A stretch of DNA of 64,000 nt from Camarhynchus parvulus. Taxonomy: Eukaryota > Chordata > Aves > Passeriformes > Thraupidae. The stretch spans positions 20,670,501 to 20,734,500 of the forward strand of contig NC_044572.1 in the NCBI RefSeq assembly GCF_901933205.1. Reading direction: 5' to 3'. A program made the translations under genes and the position numbers. Below the pieces are notes generated by a model. The model searched no databases and was not told the DNA's origin. It worked only from the letters and a program-made list of their open reading frames with translations. This document shows, piece after piece, positions 1 through 14,000 of this stretch. The first letter of the stretch is position 1. Each line of letters starts with the position of its first letter.

Positions 1-1423
1 AAAGGAGATTGAGACACTGTTGAATTGTCCAGGTTTCTAGCTAAGGAAGAGTAGAGATTTGAATTCTGGCCTGGAGGCTTAGTATTTTACAGTGAGTAAA
101 AACAGAGAAAATTCTTGTAGCAGAGGCCAGAAATTCACCCCTCAACCACTTTTCCTAGACATAGGCTCAAGCATTTCTTGCTTACTTTGGCTGTGTGACT
201 CTTGCATGCACATAGGTTCAGGGTCAAAAGGAGGGCTTGAGTCCCTCTCATTCATTTTGTTTCAGAGTCTGGTGGTAATGGCACTTTTCTGGGAAGTAGA
301 AGCTGTAAATTTAAACCCCTTCAGCTTGAGAAAGGGTGTATCACTCCTTGCACTAGTTGTGCAAGAGGTAATTCTTCCATGAATGCTTTGAATGGAAATG
401 GCAGGGGCTGCTGTCCTCTGTTTCAAAGTGCTGCATGAAAAGAGGATTTGAACCTACTTGAGTTGTGAAGGGAAATGAAACCAATTTTTTCAGCTGCTGC
501 TGGAGTTGTAAAATTGGACTCTGATAGCCTTTAAAAGGTGAAAATACTCTGCTCAAATAGACAGCTACCTACAAAAGAGGACTCAGTCCTTTGAGTCCCA
601 AAAGGGGTGGAAGCTCCATATGTTTAGGTGATTCAGAAAATTCAGACCTACAGAGGATATGAGTTGAGTTGCATCACTTCTCAGATAACTTGGGAATTTC
701 ACTAGTCAGTATTTGGGAGCACAGAATTATGCAGTAGTGAGAGCTAAGACTCTTTGCTCTTTGTTGGTGACTGAAAGAATCTGAGAATAAATCCTTGTCA
801 TTTGTGAAGTTAAAGCTCTAAATCTTTACAGATCTCCATGTGTTCCTTTTGTAGTTGAAGGACATAAACAGGGATGCCTATATTTTTAGCTATTTTAAAA
901 GTACATCCTGCACTTGAGCACACACTAATCTTTAACACTCCAAGACTGCTCACATGCATCCTTGGATTTCCACACAGGGCAGACACAGAGATTTTGAAGA
1001 GAGATTTTTGTATAGCTGTTGATGTAAGAAACACGTTTCACAAAACACATATGGTATATATTGTAGTGCATGTATTTTTAAACAGAGAAAGTATGAGCAC
1101 AATATTTTTTGCATTCTTCCTAATTTCTTGAATTGATCAATTTTCTAAACATGTCCTAGTCTCATTAGCAGTGAATTTGATCTGCTTCAGTATCTCCTGT
1201 GTTGCCAGTTCAATCTTATGTAGTGTGTTCTTATTATACTAGAGTCAGATTTTCATAGCTGCACATATGACAGCATATAATAGGGTGATATAAATTTGCA
1301 GTATAGACAGGCTGAACTGCTGCAGCAGTGTTCATTACATCTTTGCAAGTGCCGTTGTGCTGTTCTGGTCTGTAATGTTTGTATCAATACTACATTCCAT
1401 TCCTGAAATGTTGTACTTTGCAG
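1..1423 (+). other. ST8SIA6: 3' part of the last ST8SIA6 intron
   Basis: This is non-coding sequence leading into the last sialyltransferase exon. It ends in a T-rich tract and a CAG acceptor at 1421-1423. No other exon, RNA gene or recognisable repeat is visible. The short open frames here lack family resemblance and are taken as chance. The assignment as intron follows from the downstream exon starting in the middle of a reading frame. Confidence 0.75.
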
Positions 1424-1892
1424 ATACAACAAGCTAAATGAAAAGAAGACAGAATTTCTGGAAAACATTGCGGTCTATGGAGATGCTTTTCTTTTACTGC
1501 CAGCATTTTCCTTCAGAAGCAACACTGCCACTTCTTTTAAAGTGTACCACACTCTGAAAGAGTCCAAAGCAGCCCAAAGGGCAATATTTTTTCACCCCAC
1601 TTATCTGAAAAGTCTTGCCCAGTTCTGGAGAACTAAGGGTGTGAAGGCCTACCGGTTGTCATCTGGTTTTATGATCACTAGTGCTGCTCTTGAGCTGTGT
1701 GAGAATGTGAAGCTCTATGGCTTCTGGCCTTTCTCAAAATCCACAGAGAAGATGCCAATCAGCCACCACTATTATGACAACCAGCTGCCTAAACCGGGTT
1801 TCCATGCAATGCCCAAAGAGTACAATCAGATCCTTCAGCTTCATGGCAAAGGCATTTTGAAGTTGCAGTTTGGTAAATGTGAATCGGACTAA
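1424..1892 (+). CDS. ST8SIA6: alpha-2,8-sialyltransferase, last coding exon (partial gene)
   Basis: Type II Golgi enzymes of this family transfer sialic acid from CMP-sialic acid in alpha-2,8 linkage; ST8SIA6 acts mainly on O-glycan sialic acids. The exon opens after a CAG acceptor, its first base completes a split codon, and it encodes 155 residues before TAA at 1890-1892. Three C-terminal sialylmotifs are visible. The motif S end runs from about residue 79 (LSSGFMITSAALELC) into YGFWPF at about residues 98-103. Motif III is HYYD (1767-1778). Motif VS is HAMPKE, the H-x4-E pattern, at 1803-1820. The terminal GKC supplies the cysteine typical of the ST8Sia C-terminus. Sequence and position beside VIM favour ST8SIA6 over ST8SIA1 or ST8SIA5. 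The N-terminal anchor and motif L lie upstream of the window. The codon at 1542 is GTG (Val) inside the exon, not a start. Confidence 0.93.
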
Positions 1893-2085
1893 AAAGGTAG
1901 GTCCCATTCTTACCACATGAAATGTCTTTATTTTACTAATGTGCCAAGGGAAAACTTGTTTTACAAAGTGTGAAACTGTTCTTTCTTAGAGAGACATTTC
2001 TACCTTACTCTCAATGAAAGTTGTATTTCCAAATAAGTGAAAGATTGAATCTTTCTGAATAAATATGTATCACAGAGTTGAGAAA
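1893..2085 (+). other. ST8SIA6: ST8SIA6 3' UTR
   Basis: This follows the TAA stop directly. A canonical AATAAA at 2058-2063 would place cleavage about 15-25 bases later. The 3' end at 2085 is inferred from that signal; a longer UTR using a later signal cannot be excluded. Confidence 0.6.
2058..2063 (+). terminator. ST8SIA6: poly(A) signal AATAAA of ST8SIA6
   Basis: Canonical AATAAA hexamer 166 bases after the stop codon on the coding strand. This is the first good signal downstream of the last exon. Confidence 0.6.
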
Positions 2086-5000
2086 TGTTTTCCAATTGTG
2101 AATATTAGAAGGGGAGCACAGCTAAGTACAAATTCTCCCCATAAATCATAGTCAATCAGAAGTGTCTCCTTATCTCAGATACATGTCTCTGCCAACTTAT
2201 GTTTGGTTTGGTATCAGTTCCCAGGTACCAGCCTCTGTTAAGAATTGCTTTATTTATAAGACATTGTGATCTTCAGAATGGATAAGCATCTTCAGAGATG
2301 CCTAATCCTGGCCCAGCCTTTCCATGTCTATAGAGAGAGCAGAGTAAGGATGGGGATTGTTCCATGAAGGGGAAGCATGCATCTCTGGCCTTGTTGTCTC
2401 TTGTGAAAGGGTAGAGATTGGAGCAGTGTGTGCTCACAGCCCAGGGCTGCAGAGCAGCTTGTGGATGGCAGTGAGGGAGCTGCCATACACTTCAGCAGAT
2501 ATTGCTGAGCATTTTACCTAGAGGTAGCTCAGAATCAGGAAGTTAAAAATACAGGATGAAGTGTCATTCCTTTTCCTCTGTTCTATCTGTCCCAACCCCT
2601 TGGACCTCTATCTTCTGTGTATTGCCTCAGAGAAATGCAGCACAGTCTGGCCTCTGACCTTGAGCCAATTTACTGTGTACACACTAGAGATGACTCTGAA
2701 AAGATTTGTCTGCATGTTTTCAATCTTGATTTGCCCTGTTGAAAAAGTAGGGCCAATTTGTATAAGTACTTATTAAACTTTTAAGCTCAGAAATTCCTGA
2801 GTTCACAATACTGTTGTCAGAGTCTCCTTTCACAGACCTCTATTTTTCCAGAGGGTCCAAGTTAATATAATAGTAAGTGATGTGTACAGTAGAACTTACA
2901 TTGTATACTATATACTTTAATTGGACTGATGTAATCTCATGACTGTGTTGCTCAAGTTAAATAGAGAGCATCGTCTTGTTCAAGCCAGAAATTTCAAGTT
3001 TAAAAGCTAAGAGCACTTTTCTTCTGGCTAGGTTCTGAAATGAAAATATCCTTTTTTGATATTTAGAAAACATGTTGTCAAAGATATGTTCACACTTACT
3101 TTATCATCAGAGAATGCTAAGTTTTAAAATAGCAGATTGTTAGTACCAGGAAGGCACAATTTTATTCCATTTCAAGGGGTTTTTTAAGAAATAGGAAAAT
3201 AAATGGCTTTCAGATTATTAAAATAATATAAAGCATGTGAGAAGAGATCTAAAATCCATATAATGAATCCATTCTCCTTGTCCATGGCAGGGGATTACCT
3301 GGGAGGAATTGAATTGTATATATATGCACTTTCATTTTTTGCTTGCAAAAGGTTGCAGTGTATTGGAAAGGTTAATAAATACATAATGTATTTTTTCTTA
3401 GTGGCTAAGCTGTTTATATCCAGCAGTTTCCATTGTCCTTGTTATTCCAATAATATAAATCATTGGAGACATACTGTGTAATTTTAATTGTAGTAACTAC
3501 ACGAGATAAGAAAATGAAAGCCAGCTCCTTAGAAATATTTACTCTAGAGAGAAGATAGAAGGCACAAAAATGTTTAAGGATCTCTATGTGTTAATTAAAT
3601 GCTGTCCATGCTTGATAGACTGAAAACCACTTGTGGCCAAATTTGCCAAATAAGCTGTAAAGAAAAAAAAAAAACAACACAAGAAGAATAAGTTGTGCTG
3701 CCCTATTTACACTTATATTTACAAAGAGAAAACCAAATAAATGTTTTCAGTATGAGCTACCATTCTGCTAGTATTAGCAACTATTAGAGATAAATGAAAT
3801 TCTATAATTAGTATATTTTACTGAAGATGACCTTTTCTAAGAATTCAGCAATCTCCTTTCTCTTTTAATTTTCCATTTTATGTTCTTCTCCATGCTCTGT
3901 GTTCTTTCCTCTTAGTGGGTAGCTGTAGGTTCCTTACACCAGTGGGTGCCCACAGAAGGCTCAGGCAGAACCTCCCACACACATTCCTGGGGCACAAAAG
4001 TTTGCTGCTGTACATGAGAAGTGAAGGAAGCTTCTCTGCTGGGAGCACCTATATGGAGAGTATAATTGCATCCCAGTGAACCATTTTTGGCAATTTGGCT
4101 CCTAAACAGTGTCCTTGCCAGTGGAATTTTTTTTTGCCTTAATATCCTCTCCTGTACCTTTATGATTATGTTCAACAGACATGTACAGGTCATGGCTAAA
4201 GTCAGTGCCCATCTATCACAGAGGGTCAAGCAGAAAATGCAGCAACAGCAAAATCTTGAAATATAATTAATGGTCTTTACTATTTTATATTAGATTACCA
4301 AATCATTTTTGCTGTGCAGCTGAAGGAAGTCTTATTTGTTCATTGGTTTACCCTGATAAGGGCATGTCATTAGCTTCAATGTAGGTTCAAGGAGGGGAAA
4401 TGACCTAATTCATATTTAAAAATAGAAAAAAATGTGATTAGACAAATTGTCAGATGATAAATTAATCAGACTGGCATAAATTTGATTGCCCAGAAGCCTG
4501 GTTAAAATGCGGATTTTGTCTGCCCAGGAATCCATCAGGTTTTCTGTTTGCTAGAAAAAGACAGCAGGGCAGATGAGTATGTGTTGCTTTGACATACAAA
4601 ACAGTAACTTTAAGCATCTGCTCAGAGGAGTCAGTCAACACAAAAAAAAAACCACAGAAAGGAAGAATGAAACTGAGACTTTGAGCTGGGGAAGAAAATA
4701 GTGCTCAATTGTCTGAGCAGAAGGACTGAGGGAGGAGGGCTTGAGAAGAGGTGTGCAGGTGGTTAGGCAGTAAGAACTGCTGAATTCTCCTCTGCATATC
4801 TTACCAGGAAAGTTAAAAGTAGGTATGAGTTTTTTAACTCCAACCAAACAATTAAATGTGATCTATTTCTGACAGAGAGCAGTAGTGACTCCCTCCACTC
4901 AAGGTGGAGCTGCCAGAGCAGCATCCTCTAAAGCATGGGGATGTCTGCTTATTTTCTCAGCAGCTTTCCCAGAATGTTTCCAACATCAAAAAGAATCATT

Positions 5001-8000
5001 TTTTTTCCAAACTCTTTCTTTCCAAATTATCTTAGCATGTGGTAATTTTTAATCTTGAAATTTGCTGCAATCCAAGTGATAAATAGTGTTACACATAACC
5101 TATTTATAACTGTAGAACGCCAACATGAGCTTAAATTCTGTTGAAATTCTTTTGTGCTTGTGGTGTCCCAGTGTAGCTAGAGAAATATGAACTTACCCAC
5201 AGTTCAGTTATAATTGCCTTGAGCAAAATGATACCACATTTTAAAATAAGGACACCTCTGGATTCCTGTCAAGCAGCCAAATTGCAGACTGTTCTTGACT
5301 TGGGCAAATATTATCCAATGTGAAATTAGTAGATATTAACAGAAAGGTTTTGTGCCTTAGAATACCTGCAGTACAGCTACACTTGGCTCATGCATTCAGT
5401 GAATTAAATTTACATTATAAGAATAATGTCAGTAATGAAACAATTGGAAATAAATTGTTTCTGGTTTAGTTAAAACCTATCAGAATAGAAAAGTATAGAT
5501 TAAATCAAATGAGAATTTATGTTAGATTTCAATTCAAATTAATAAGTATTTACATTTCTAGAAGGGTTTTGGTTTGGTTTTCCACAGCAGAACTATCCTG
5601 TTGAGGAAACAGAATAATTGCAATCTCTGGTGATCTCAAGATATGAGTAAGATGATATAATTTAGAACATATCCATATTCAAATTAGCAATGGATGTGCC
5701 CCATGAAGATACTGGCTAGACCTGGCCTTGGTTAGCTTAGGAAGTCTGAAGAGTGTGGAGCAGCTGGGATAAATGTGAGTGGTTCGGGGGGTATCCAGAT
5801 GAATCCATCTCCTTTAGAAAGAGCAGATGCTTGAGTTAGAGCAGGCACGGGCATTCCAACTTAGCCAGGGGAATTCTGAGAGCCTGGGATTCTGTATAAT
5901 AGTTCTCACAGACTCACAGCCTGAAATACAGATGAAAAGCAAATGCAGAAGGTGCAATGCACACAAAGAATAAACTGTTGGCTTATTTCAAGTATAACAA
6001 GCAGGTTTTTTCTACTAAAAAAGAAATACCAATAACATATTTTATTGTTTTAATTTCAGGGTGACGGTCCTAAGGAGACAATTTGTGTATATCTCAGCAA
6101 TTCGGTCTTGGATTTGATCTGATGTGATTTTTGTGAGCATTAAACTGCATATAATACAGTTCTACAATAATGCTACAATAGAGAAATATTTTACCCTTGG
6201 GGAGAAAAGGGAGTGATTTTTTCACACAGTGACTGCTACATTTAAAAAATTTTGAGTGATCATTTTTTAAAATACAAAGTAACAATTATTTGAAAAATTC
6301 TGAAATTCCTTACTGCTGGTTTAATGGTAGCAAAGCACAATCTCAGGATGGTGGCAATATGTGACATTCATCATGTTTTGCTTCTAGAGGATCATTAAAA
6401 TATTTTGACATAAGATCTCTGGTTTTGTTGATATCACATAATATAGGCAATAGTCTCTGTATGGTGGCTGCATGAGTTGGCAGTGAATGTTTTCAATTAA
6501 GAACTTCATCCTGTAAATACTGGCATTTTTCTACATGAGAGAAGTGATGAGAGGAGCTGCAGAGGAGTAATTAATTGAGAGCCATGTCATTCTTAGTTTG
6601 TCCCAGGGTGCACAGATGAGAAAATCCCTCAGGTCAAAGGTAGTTAAGTGGTTTATGGGCTTTCATTCTGTGGGCAGTAAGTAGTGCTGTGGATTTAATG
6701 GGCTTTCATTTTGTGAGCAATAGAGGATGCTGTGGATTTAATGGGATCACTCATATGAGTGATGTTAATTCTGAGAACACATGTATGAAGGACCAGAGCT
6801 TTATAATTATTTATAAACCACTCTACTTGCTTGTGTTCCTGTCTAAGGTCCAGTTCAGTTTCAAATGAGGACTGTGAACCTGGTTCCACACTACAACCCC
6901 CAGGGTCCTGGTAGGGCATGACTTCGCACATATTCTTGCTATTCCAGTTCTGTGTCTTGGCTCATACATGAGATGGAATTTCCATTAGAAAGATGATGGG
7001 TACCAAGCCTATAATTCAATTTCTTTTCATGTAATATAGCTTGTACTCATATGTGACTACAGATAGTGAAACTGCACTAAGCATTATTAGAAGAATGTTC
7101 CTCTTACCATCAACCCCAAGTTCCTCTACACCAGGATGTATGAGAAAATGGTCTACATTCAATATACTCAATGACTATATCCAGATTATAACCTGTGTAG
7201 TTCTTTAAGTTTGCCATAGGGTCCAAGAATACATGTGGAGCAACATCCTGCAGCAAGAGAAAGTGAAATATGAGCCCAGTGGAAAGAATCATTTTAACAT
7301 TTACAGGAGCTTTGACAGGCAGTTGTACCCTGTTACTGCTTTATGCTTATACATTCTACTGCAGAAAAAAGAAAACCAATCAAGCAAGCAAACAAAATTT
7401 AAAAATTGAAGTAACCAGATTCTGATACAAGTTTCACTGACTCTTTGGAGAGTCCTTTGAATGTTCAAGGTTCAAAGATAGTGTGACCTTCTTCTTTTAC
7501 ACTCAGATACTATCAGGTATTTTGTTTAGTAAAATTCCTTTTGCTGCTGCAACATTAAATCCCAAATCAACTGATTTAAAGAGCATTCAGTATTCCACTC
7601 TTTTAGGATTATATCTGCAAAAAAAACTCCCACTTAAATGAATTGGACCTTATAAAACAAGGTTCAGAAAAGCCTTTTAAATTTGTACTTTGTAAGAGCA
7701 TTACTGTATTGTAATATTTGAACGCTTACCTTGCAGCAGTTTTATAATTACATAAACACTCCTGGAAGTATTAGAATCAATCATTATGGTTACAGGTCTG
7801 TTGATTGAGACACATTCAGCATCTGGATCCATTTCCAGGAATTATGATATCAGAATCCAGTATTACTCCTACCCAAGCAGAAGCGTCCATAAATTCTGAT
7901 ACAAATATGAGCAATAAAGTCCATTTTTGAAAATAAGGGGTAAAAAATACATAATGCTTTGAGGCAATACGTGATGCCACTAATACACATGTGGACCTCT

Positions 8001-11000
8001 GAGTGTCAGTAGAGCCTTTAACAGAAACAAAGACAGCAGAATTGAGCCAATGAGTCCATCTGCATTACCAGCTGGTAACTGGAAGAGGGGAGCACAAGGG
8101 TTTGATTTTCTGTGATCTGTTCTAGTTCCAACATCACAATCCACATTTATTCTTCCCCAGCTGTGAGATTTTTACCATTTTCTGGCCACAGTATCTGCTG
8201 CTCATGTGCAGAGAGCTGGCTGCTGAAAGAACCTCCACCCATGTTATGAGTGTTATGGATGATTACCTATTGCAACATCCTAGTTATAGATCAAAGACAA
8301 ATTTGCTCACAAAAGAGCATCTCCTCTGCTATAAATCACTCACATGGTGTTTTTAATAGAAGCTGTGCAAAGTGATGTATTTGTCCTTTGGGTGATGCAA
8401 ACAGCTGAGGTTGAGAACAGTCTTCCTGCATTTCATCCAGGCAGACAAAGGCACACCTGTGTTCATGTAAGGACTGTAACTTACTCCAGTCTAGTGAGGT
8501 GATCTTGGCTGTGTAGCAGCTACATGGTTTGTCTTGGGGAAAATTAATACATCTTTTGCAGGTTCTTACATAGTATCCAGAACAATTGCAAGTGCTCTGT
8601 GTGCACACAGAGATAATGCAAGATCATTCTTTGCTCAGACTAAATTCAATTAACTGCTCAGCCTGAGTAAAGGGGCAAAACCTGGTTGAGTGAAGTAGAG
8701 GATGGGGAGAGGAGAAAATTAAATTTATTTACAGCAATTTTTTCAAAAGCATTTGTTAGTTAGTTCCATGTGGCACTGCCTCAGAATAAATGTAAACAGT
8801 GTACCATGACACACCACAAAGCTGAAGTTACTGTGTGTCAGAACTATTTCTGTGCAGCTACATTATTTGAAAAATGTGTATTAGTGTTACTGGAAAGATG
8901 ATCAGAATACATTTTAAGAGAGATTTAGCCAAAAAGAGGAAATCTGTTCTGGCTTCCTTGACGAAAACAGATTTTAACTGAAGGTATGTGATGTAGCACT
9001 CACAATTGAGAGCAAATGGAAATTTCTATAGTATGGATAGCCACTGCCTTTTTAGCACTGTTTCCACGAAGTTTAAACTTGCCAATGACTTGAAGACCTG
9101 ATCTTCCACACTCTCAAGGCTCTCAGTGATTTATGTGGACCAGAGGGCTGATAAGAAATGCTTGAAGGAATTGTTGACCTTTCCTACCCTCTCCTACAAA
9201 TGCTCTTAACTCTCCATAGAATAAAAATATACTCTATTAAACTTTAATAGATTAAGATCCTCAGGCCTTGCTGAAGACATGAAGTTAGTATGAAATGTTA
9301 GTTGCATCCACTTCACTCTGCAGGAGGACAGACATTGTACTCAGCTTTATCACAGCTACTGGTGCTCTGTGCTGCGTGGCTGGGTTGTGTTAATTCGGAC
9401 GCAGGCTGGGCAAGTTAATAGTGCCATTTCTGCATCACAGGACACCATCAGATTGATCAAGACTTGCTGAAGTACACTCACTGTGGGAAATAATGTTGTC
9501 TTGGGTAGCTGAATACATTAGTACTCAATTATTTTACACCTGTGCCAGGTTAATAATAATAAATGGATTTTGTACCTGGCTGGGAAGGTTTATGCCACTT
9601 TTGCAAGACTGAGCCAACATCAGTTTGGATTAAGGATTTTTGACCAAAGGTTAGTAAGAACTTTTCAACTCTCTCTATTTCACATGAGGAATATGAATTT
9701 TTAGGTTTTGTGGACCTCCAGTGCTGTCACATGCTGTGGAATGAACGTTGAGATTAAATAGTTTTCTAAAGATAGAAACACTGACAGTGTGCTAATATTT
9801 CCACTGTACCTTCGCAGAAGCTGACAGTGTCCTTGCACGACTGCATCGCAGCATCATTAGATTAAAGCCTGCCTGGCTGCTTTTATTCCTTTTTCTCTTC
9901 TGAATCTCTAATGTTGCATCCTCCTTCAGGATCCAGTGCTGCCTTGAGTTGGTTATTTGTCTCTTTGCCCTGTGGAGTGCTATGCAGCCCTGTTTAGTGT
10001 CTTAAGGAGTTTGTGTGACTGTGAGTCAAACACTGCTATGCTTGCAGCATAGTAAAATGTGCTGTAAATGACTGGGTTTGCATCTCAAGGAAGGCAGCTT
10101 GGTGTGATATTCACATTGCCTGACTGGAGGTGCTAAAGTTGGTGTGTAGCTCCATGGTGACTTCAGCTGGAATGGCTGCAAGGTCCAGTCCCTGTTCTTG
10201 TGCTGCCCCCCTCCCTGCATGCCGTGTCCGGCCTCGGCCTGTCCCACATCGAGCTCTTTTGGCACTCTGAGATGGTGAAACCCTACCAGGGCAACAGAAT
10301 GAGAAAATTGGTTCATGCCAAGAGACAGGGGAATTTTACAGTCAAAGCAAAGGAGGGGATAAGACCATGCAGGTGGGACTGTAAGGACACAGCAGGTGCC
10401 TTTTGTTATCTGACAGCTGTTGGACAGACCCAGTGGTCCCCTGAAAGCTTGACCAAGTTCAGAAGGTGACATCTCTGAGGGTCTGCCTGGTCAGAAGGGA
10501 GAGATGGGCCCTGCAAGGGGGATTGGCAGCACAGCAGCTGTTCTGGTGGGCCAGAGCCCATCTCTCCCTGTGGTGCCAGAAGGTGCTTAAGGCATCTACA
10601 CTAAAGACTCCAGGTGCCTACACTGCTGATTATTGCTCACCCTTCTCTCTTTCCCATTACAGTCATTTTAACAAGCTGGTGACCCCAGCAGATTCAGAAA
10701 TGACAAGCAGAAAAAATTCTCAGTTCACTGATCATAAACTTGCATAAACTTGCTTGTTATTCAGCATTCCTTTGTGTTCAGCCTCTTCTAATCCCAGCAT
10801 CTAAAACAGCATCTGCAGAGAACAGAAATGAATGAGGCCTGAGGGGGTTGAGACCTGCCACTCTCACTTTGATTCTCTTTCCTTTGTACAGTAGGGAGAT
10901 GACTGACGTACCACCATGCTTGACAAAAGATGAAATTGTCTGTCTTGAGTGACTCAGGAAAAGAAACTAAATTATCTAGGTGACTTCTGACCTGTGGCTC

Positions 11001-14000
11001 TCTAAATTACCAGGAAAATATTCCTGCTGTTAGGTATTAGTTGATTTTATTTAGTGCAAATACCTGGATCAGTTAATTAATCTGGGTTAATTGAGCATGT
11101 ACGCCTTGAGCCTGCACAGACTCCGTGGTGGAGCTGCAGCCTAACACAGCAATCTAGGTTTAGATCCATTTGACCTACAGATCTTCTTCTGTCCTGTCAC
11201 TTGCTCTCCTGTGACAAATTTGTGGAGAGAGGACCTGAATATCCAGGCAGTAGCTCCTCCAGGGACACTCAGGTCCACAAAGCACACATTCATCTGTATA
11301 CAGGAGTTTGTGAGATCAAACTCAAGGAATATTCTGTGGAGTGCTTTATTCTGCAACAGCTCTAACTCAAACAGCTGATAGCCACTTGCTGCATGCCCTG
11401 AAGCAGTAGATTTCTTTGCACGTTAGCCTTTTAGTTAAACATATCTTAATTGAAAATATTCAAAGTCAAGTAATTCTTCATCTTGTGGTACTTCAGCAGC
11501 AAACCTCTTTAATCTCTAGGTCTGCTAGCCAGCAACAGTGACAAGGGGGCATGTAGTTACTTTAGAAGGCCCAAATCCCTTTGATTTTGAATTCTGTCAT
11601 TTTAGGCAGGACCATCCTTCTTTGAGTTTCTGGACAGAAAAATTTCAAATGCAGCTAATCTCTCAGGGCACTCTGGGGAAATCCTTAAGGCTTTTCACCC
11701 GCAGCATACAGCAAGTGGGCAGATTTATATTTATTAACCTTTGTTCCAGATTTTCATAAAGTATTTAGTTGGCTCAAAATTATCATTATGATCAAGAAGA
11801 GCAGAAACACTCTGCAGCATGCCACTGAACAAAGGGACTGTTGCTGTTATCTGGTGGTCTCCTTTCATAAGGGCACGTTTCAGAATACCTTCCTATTCTG
11901 GGAACATGGCTCACCAGGGGAGTGACCCGGGGTTACTGGGTTACAGCTACAGGAGTAAGTGACAGTGTGCTCTCGTGTCGAGATGCCAGCAGTGCAGCAA
12001 GAGCTTAACACGATGGGAGAACTTCAGTTTGAGTTTGCCCTCGAGCAAGGAGTGAGTGTAGTACTGTGTTGTGTGGTGATTGAGCTCACATCACTCTGAG
12101 CACAGCCAATAACAGCCCTTGGGTGCCAGGTGTTGGCAGATACTGGTTTAAGGATGAAAACAGTCTGGCTGTGACTGGAGCCAGCATCCTCACGTTGCCA
12201 TCAAAAGAACATTCAAGTCTGTCTTTTGCTAAATCCTGGTGTACCTTCAGAAATACATCAGTGTTTGTTGCTAAATCCTGGTACTTCTGTGTCTTTGTTT
12301 CATCCCTCTTTTCTCCAGTGAGGGAGAAAACTCACAGTGTATGATGGAAGCATTTAATGATCCCATCATGGTTTCAAGGCAAGAGCCCATCAGAATGAAT
12401 CATGCAAATGGTTGTGACAGGATAGCCTATTGTCAGTATTGCTGGGTTTAAATTCCTCACTGTTCACTTTAGTCCCTGACAAGAGGAGATTCTTCACAGC
12501 AAGTCTGTAGGCCAGCAGCATGCTAGGCTTCTCACCTCTTGGCTCAGCTGTGAGATGTTTCCCTAAAAACACTTCCTCCTTGGTCTGTTTATTGTCAGTG
12601 TTTACAATACAAACCCATTCTTGAAATCTTATGACATTGAAGTATAACAGCTGACATTTCTGCATTTTTATATGTACTGTTCATATAGTAGCTTCATATG
12701 TATTCTTTATGTTAATATTCTTGATATTCTTCTGAGTACCTAATTAAAATAATTTTAAATATTCTTCTTGTTTAATGCCACCAGAGTAAAGTGTGTGGGA
12801 AGTTACATAATGCCACCTAAAAAAACAGTCACACAAGCCAAAATAATTTTAAGGGTATTTGACTGATTTCTGGAGGAGTATTTTTGTTAGTCATTTGGAC
12901 ACTTGCATCTTAGATTTACCTTTCTAAGATAGGCCTAAGAGGCAACCTCTGCTTCTGATTTAGTTCAAGATCTGCAAGGCACAAAACAGGTGAATGGAGA
13001 GGTCCTGCACAGGGCTGCTCCTCAGCGATGGCAAATGTGTGGCTTTTCAGAGACTGGTCCATGTGCCAAAATGTAATTTCATTAAGTTACCATGATAGCT
13101 TTTGCCCAGAGGTTTCATTGTCTCTTAAAATGTGCATTGTTTGCATTCATTTCAGCTCCATTTTTTGCAATGCAATTGTCAAAGCAGAGCTTACTCCCCC
13201 GTGGGGCTGGTATAATTGTGCTCCTCCACATGCACCAAGCTCTCTGAAGCTGCTAGTGTAGGCTCTGCTACTGCTGTTCCAAAAAGGTTCCTCAAATTCT
13301 CTCAGTGCTGAACTTACTTATGTTTTCAGATGTGAACTTGATATTGTCTGAGTAGAATGTGTGCAGCATAACATAGAAATGTCTCTGTGCAGGGTTTAGG
13401 AGGAGGCAGGAGCCCCTCAGCCGTGTGTGTGCTTTTATTACAGAAAACCAAGATGAAGTTTATTGTTGAGTCATCTGTTACAGCTGGTTTAATTTGTACT
13501 TTGTTTTCCTGTTTTAAGTGCCTGATGATTTTTTTGTCAAGGAGGCAATGGTTTCATTGTTATAAGGCATACTTAGAATTCTGTACTTGTTACCTGTTCT
13601 GTAATAGAATATTTTTGCAATTTCTGTTTGTAAATAAAGACTTATTAGGCATAATGGTGGTGGGTTTTTTCTTTTGTGAATTCCTGAGACTAAACAACAA
13701 AAAATATGTCTCCTGAGGCAGCAGCATATAAAATGCATTAGTCTGAATCCTCTAAAACAGTATTAGCAACTGACAGTAGAAATGTGGACAGTTCCTTAAA
13801 ATTGTGCAAGGAAAAAAGCAAGCTGTGCTTAAAGGCAAGTATAGGGGATTGGGGCACTGGTGCACGTGTAAATATCGGTTGCTTAAATGGTACCTTCAAG
13901 TGATTTCAGTCTTTTCTGTTCTCAAATGGCAACATAATTAACCATCTTCTTTTGTTACTTCTAATGACTTGAAATACTTTCAAAGATTAATTATTGAAGA

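Noticed and set aside
1542..1544. A start codon for a short sialyltransferase frame at 1542
   Set aside because: The codon is GTG, coding Val inside the exon. The frame continues upstream to the splice acceptor at 1421-1423.
8336..8608. Cys-rich 90-codon frame on the - strand
   Set aside because: Cysteine spacing fits no family I know and there is no signal peptide or flanking exon. Taken as chance.
10026..10472. 148-codon open frame on the - strand
   Set aside because: No family resemblance, no splice borders that extend it, and an overlapping frame of similar quality exists on the other strand. Taken as chance.
12224..12282. Two copies of TTGCTAAATCCTGGT
   Set aside because: A single short duplication with no further structure; likely chance or a tiny local duplication.
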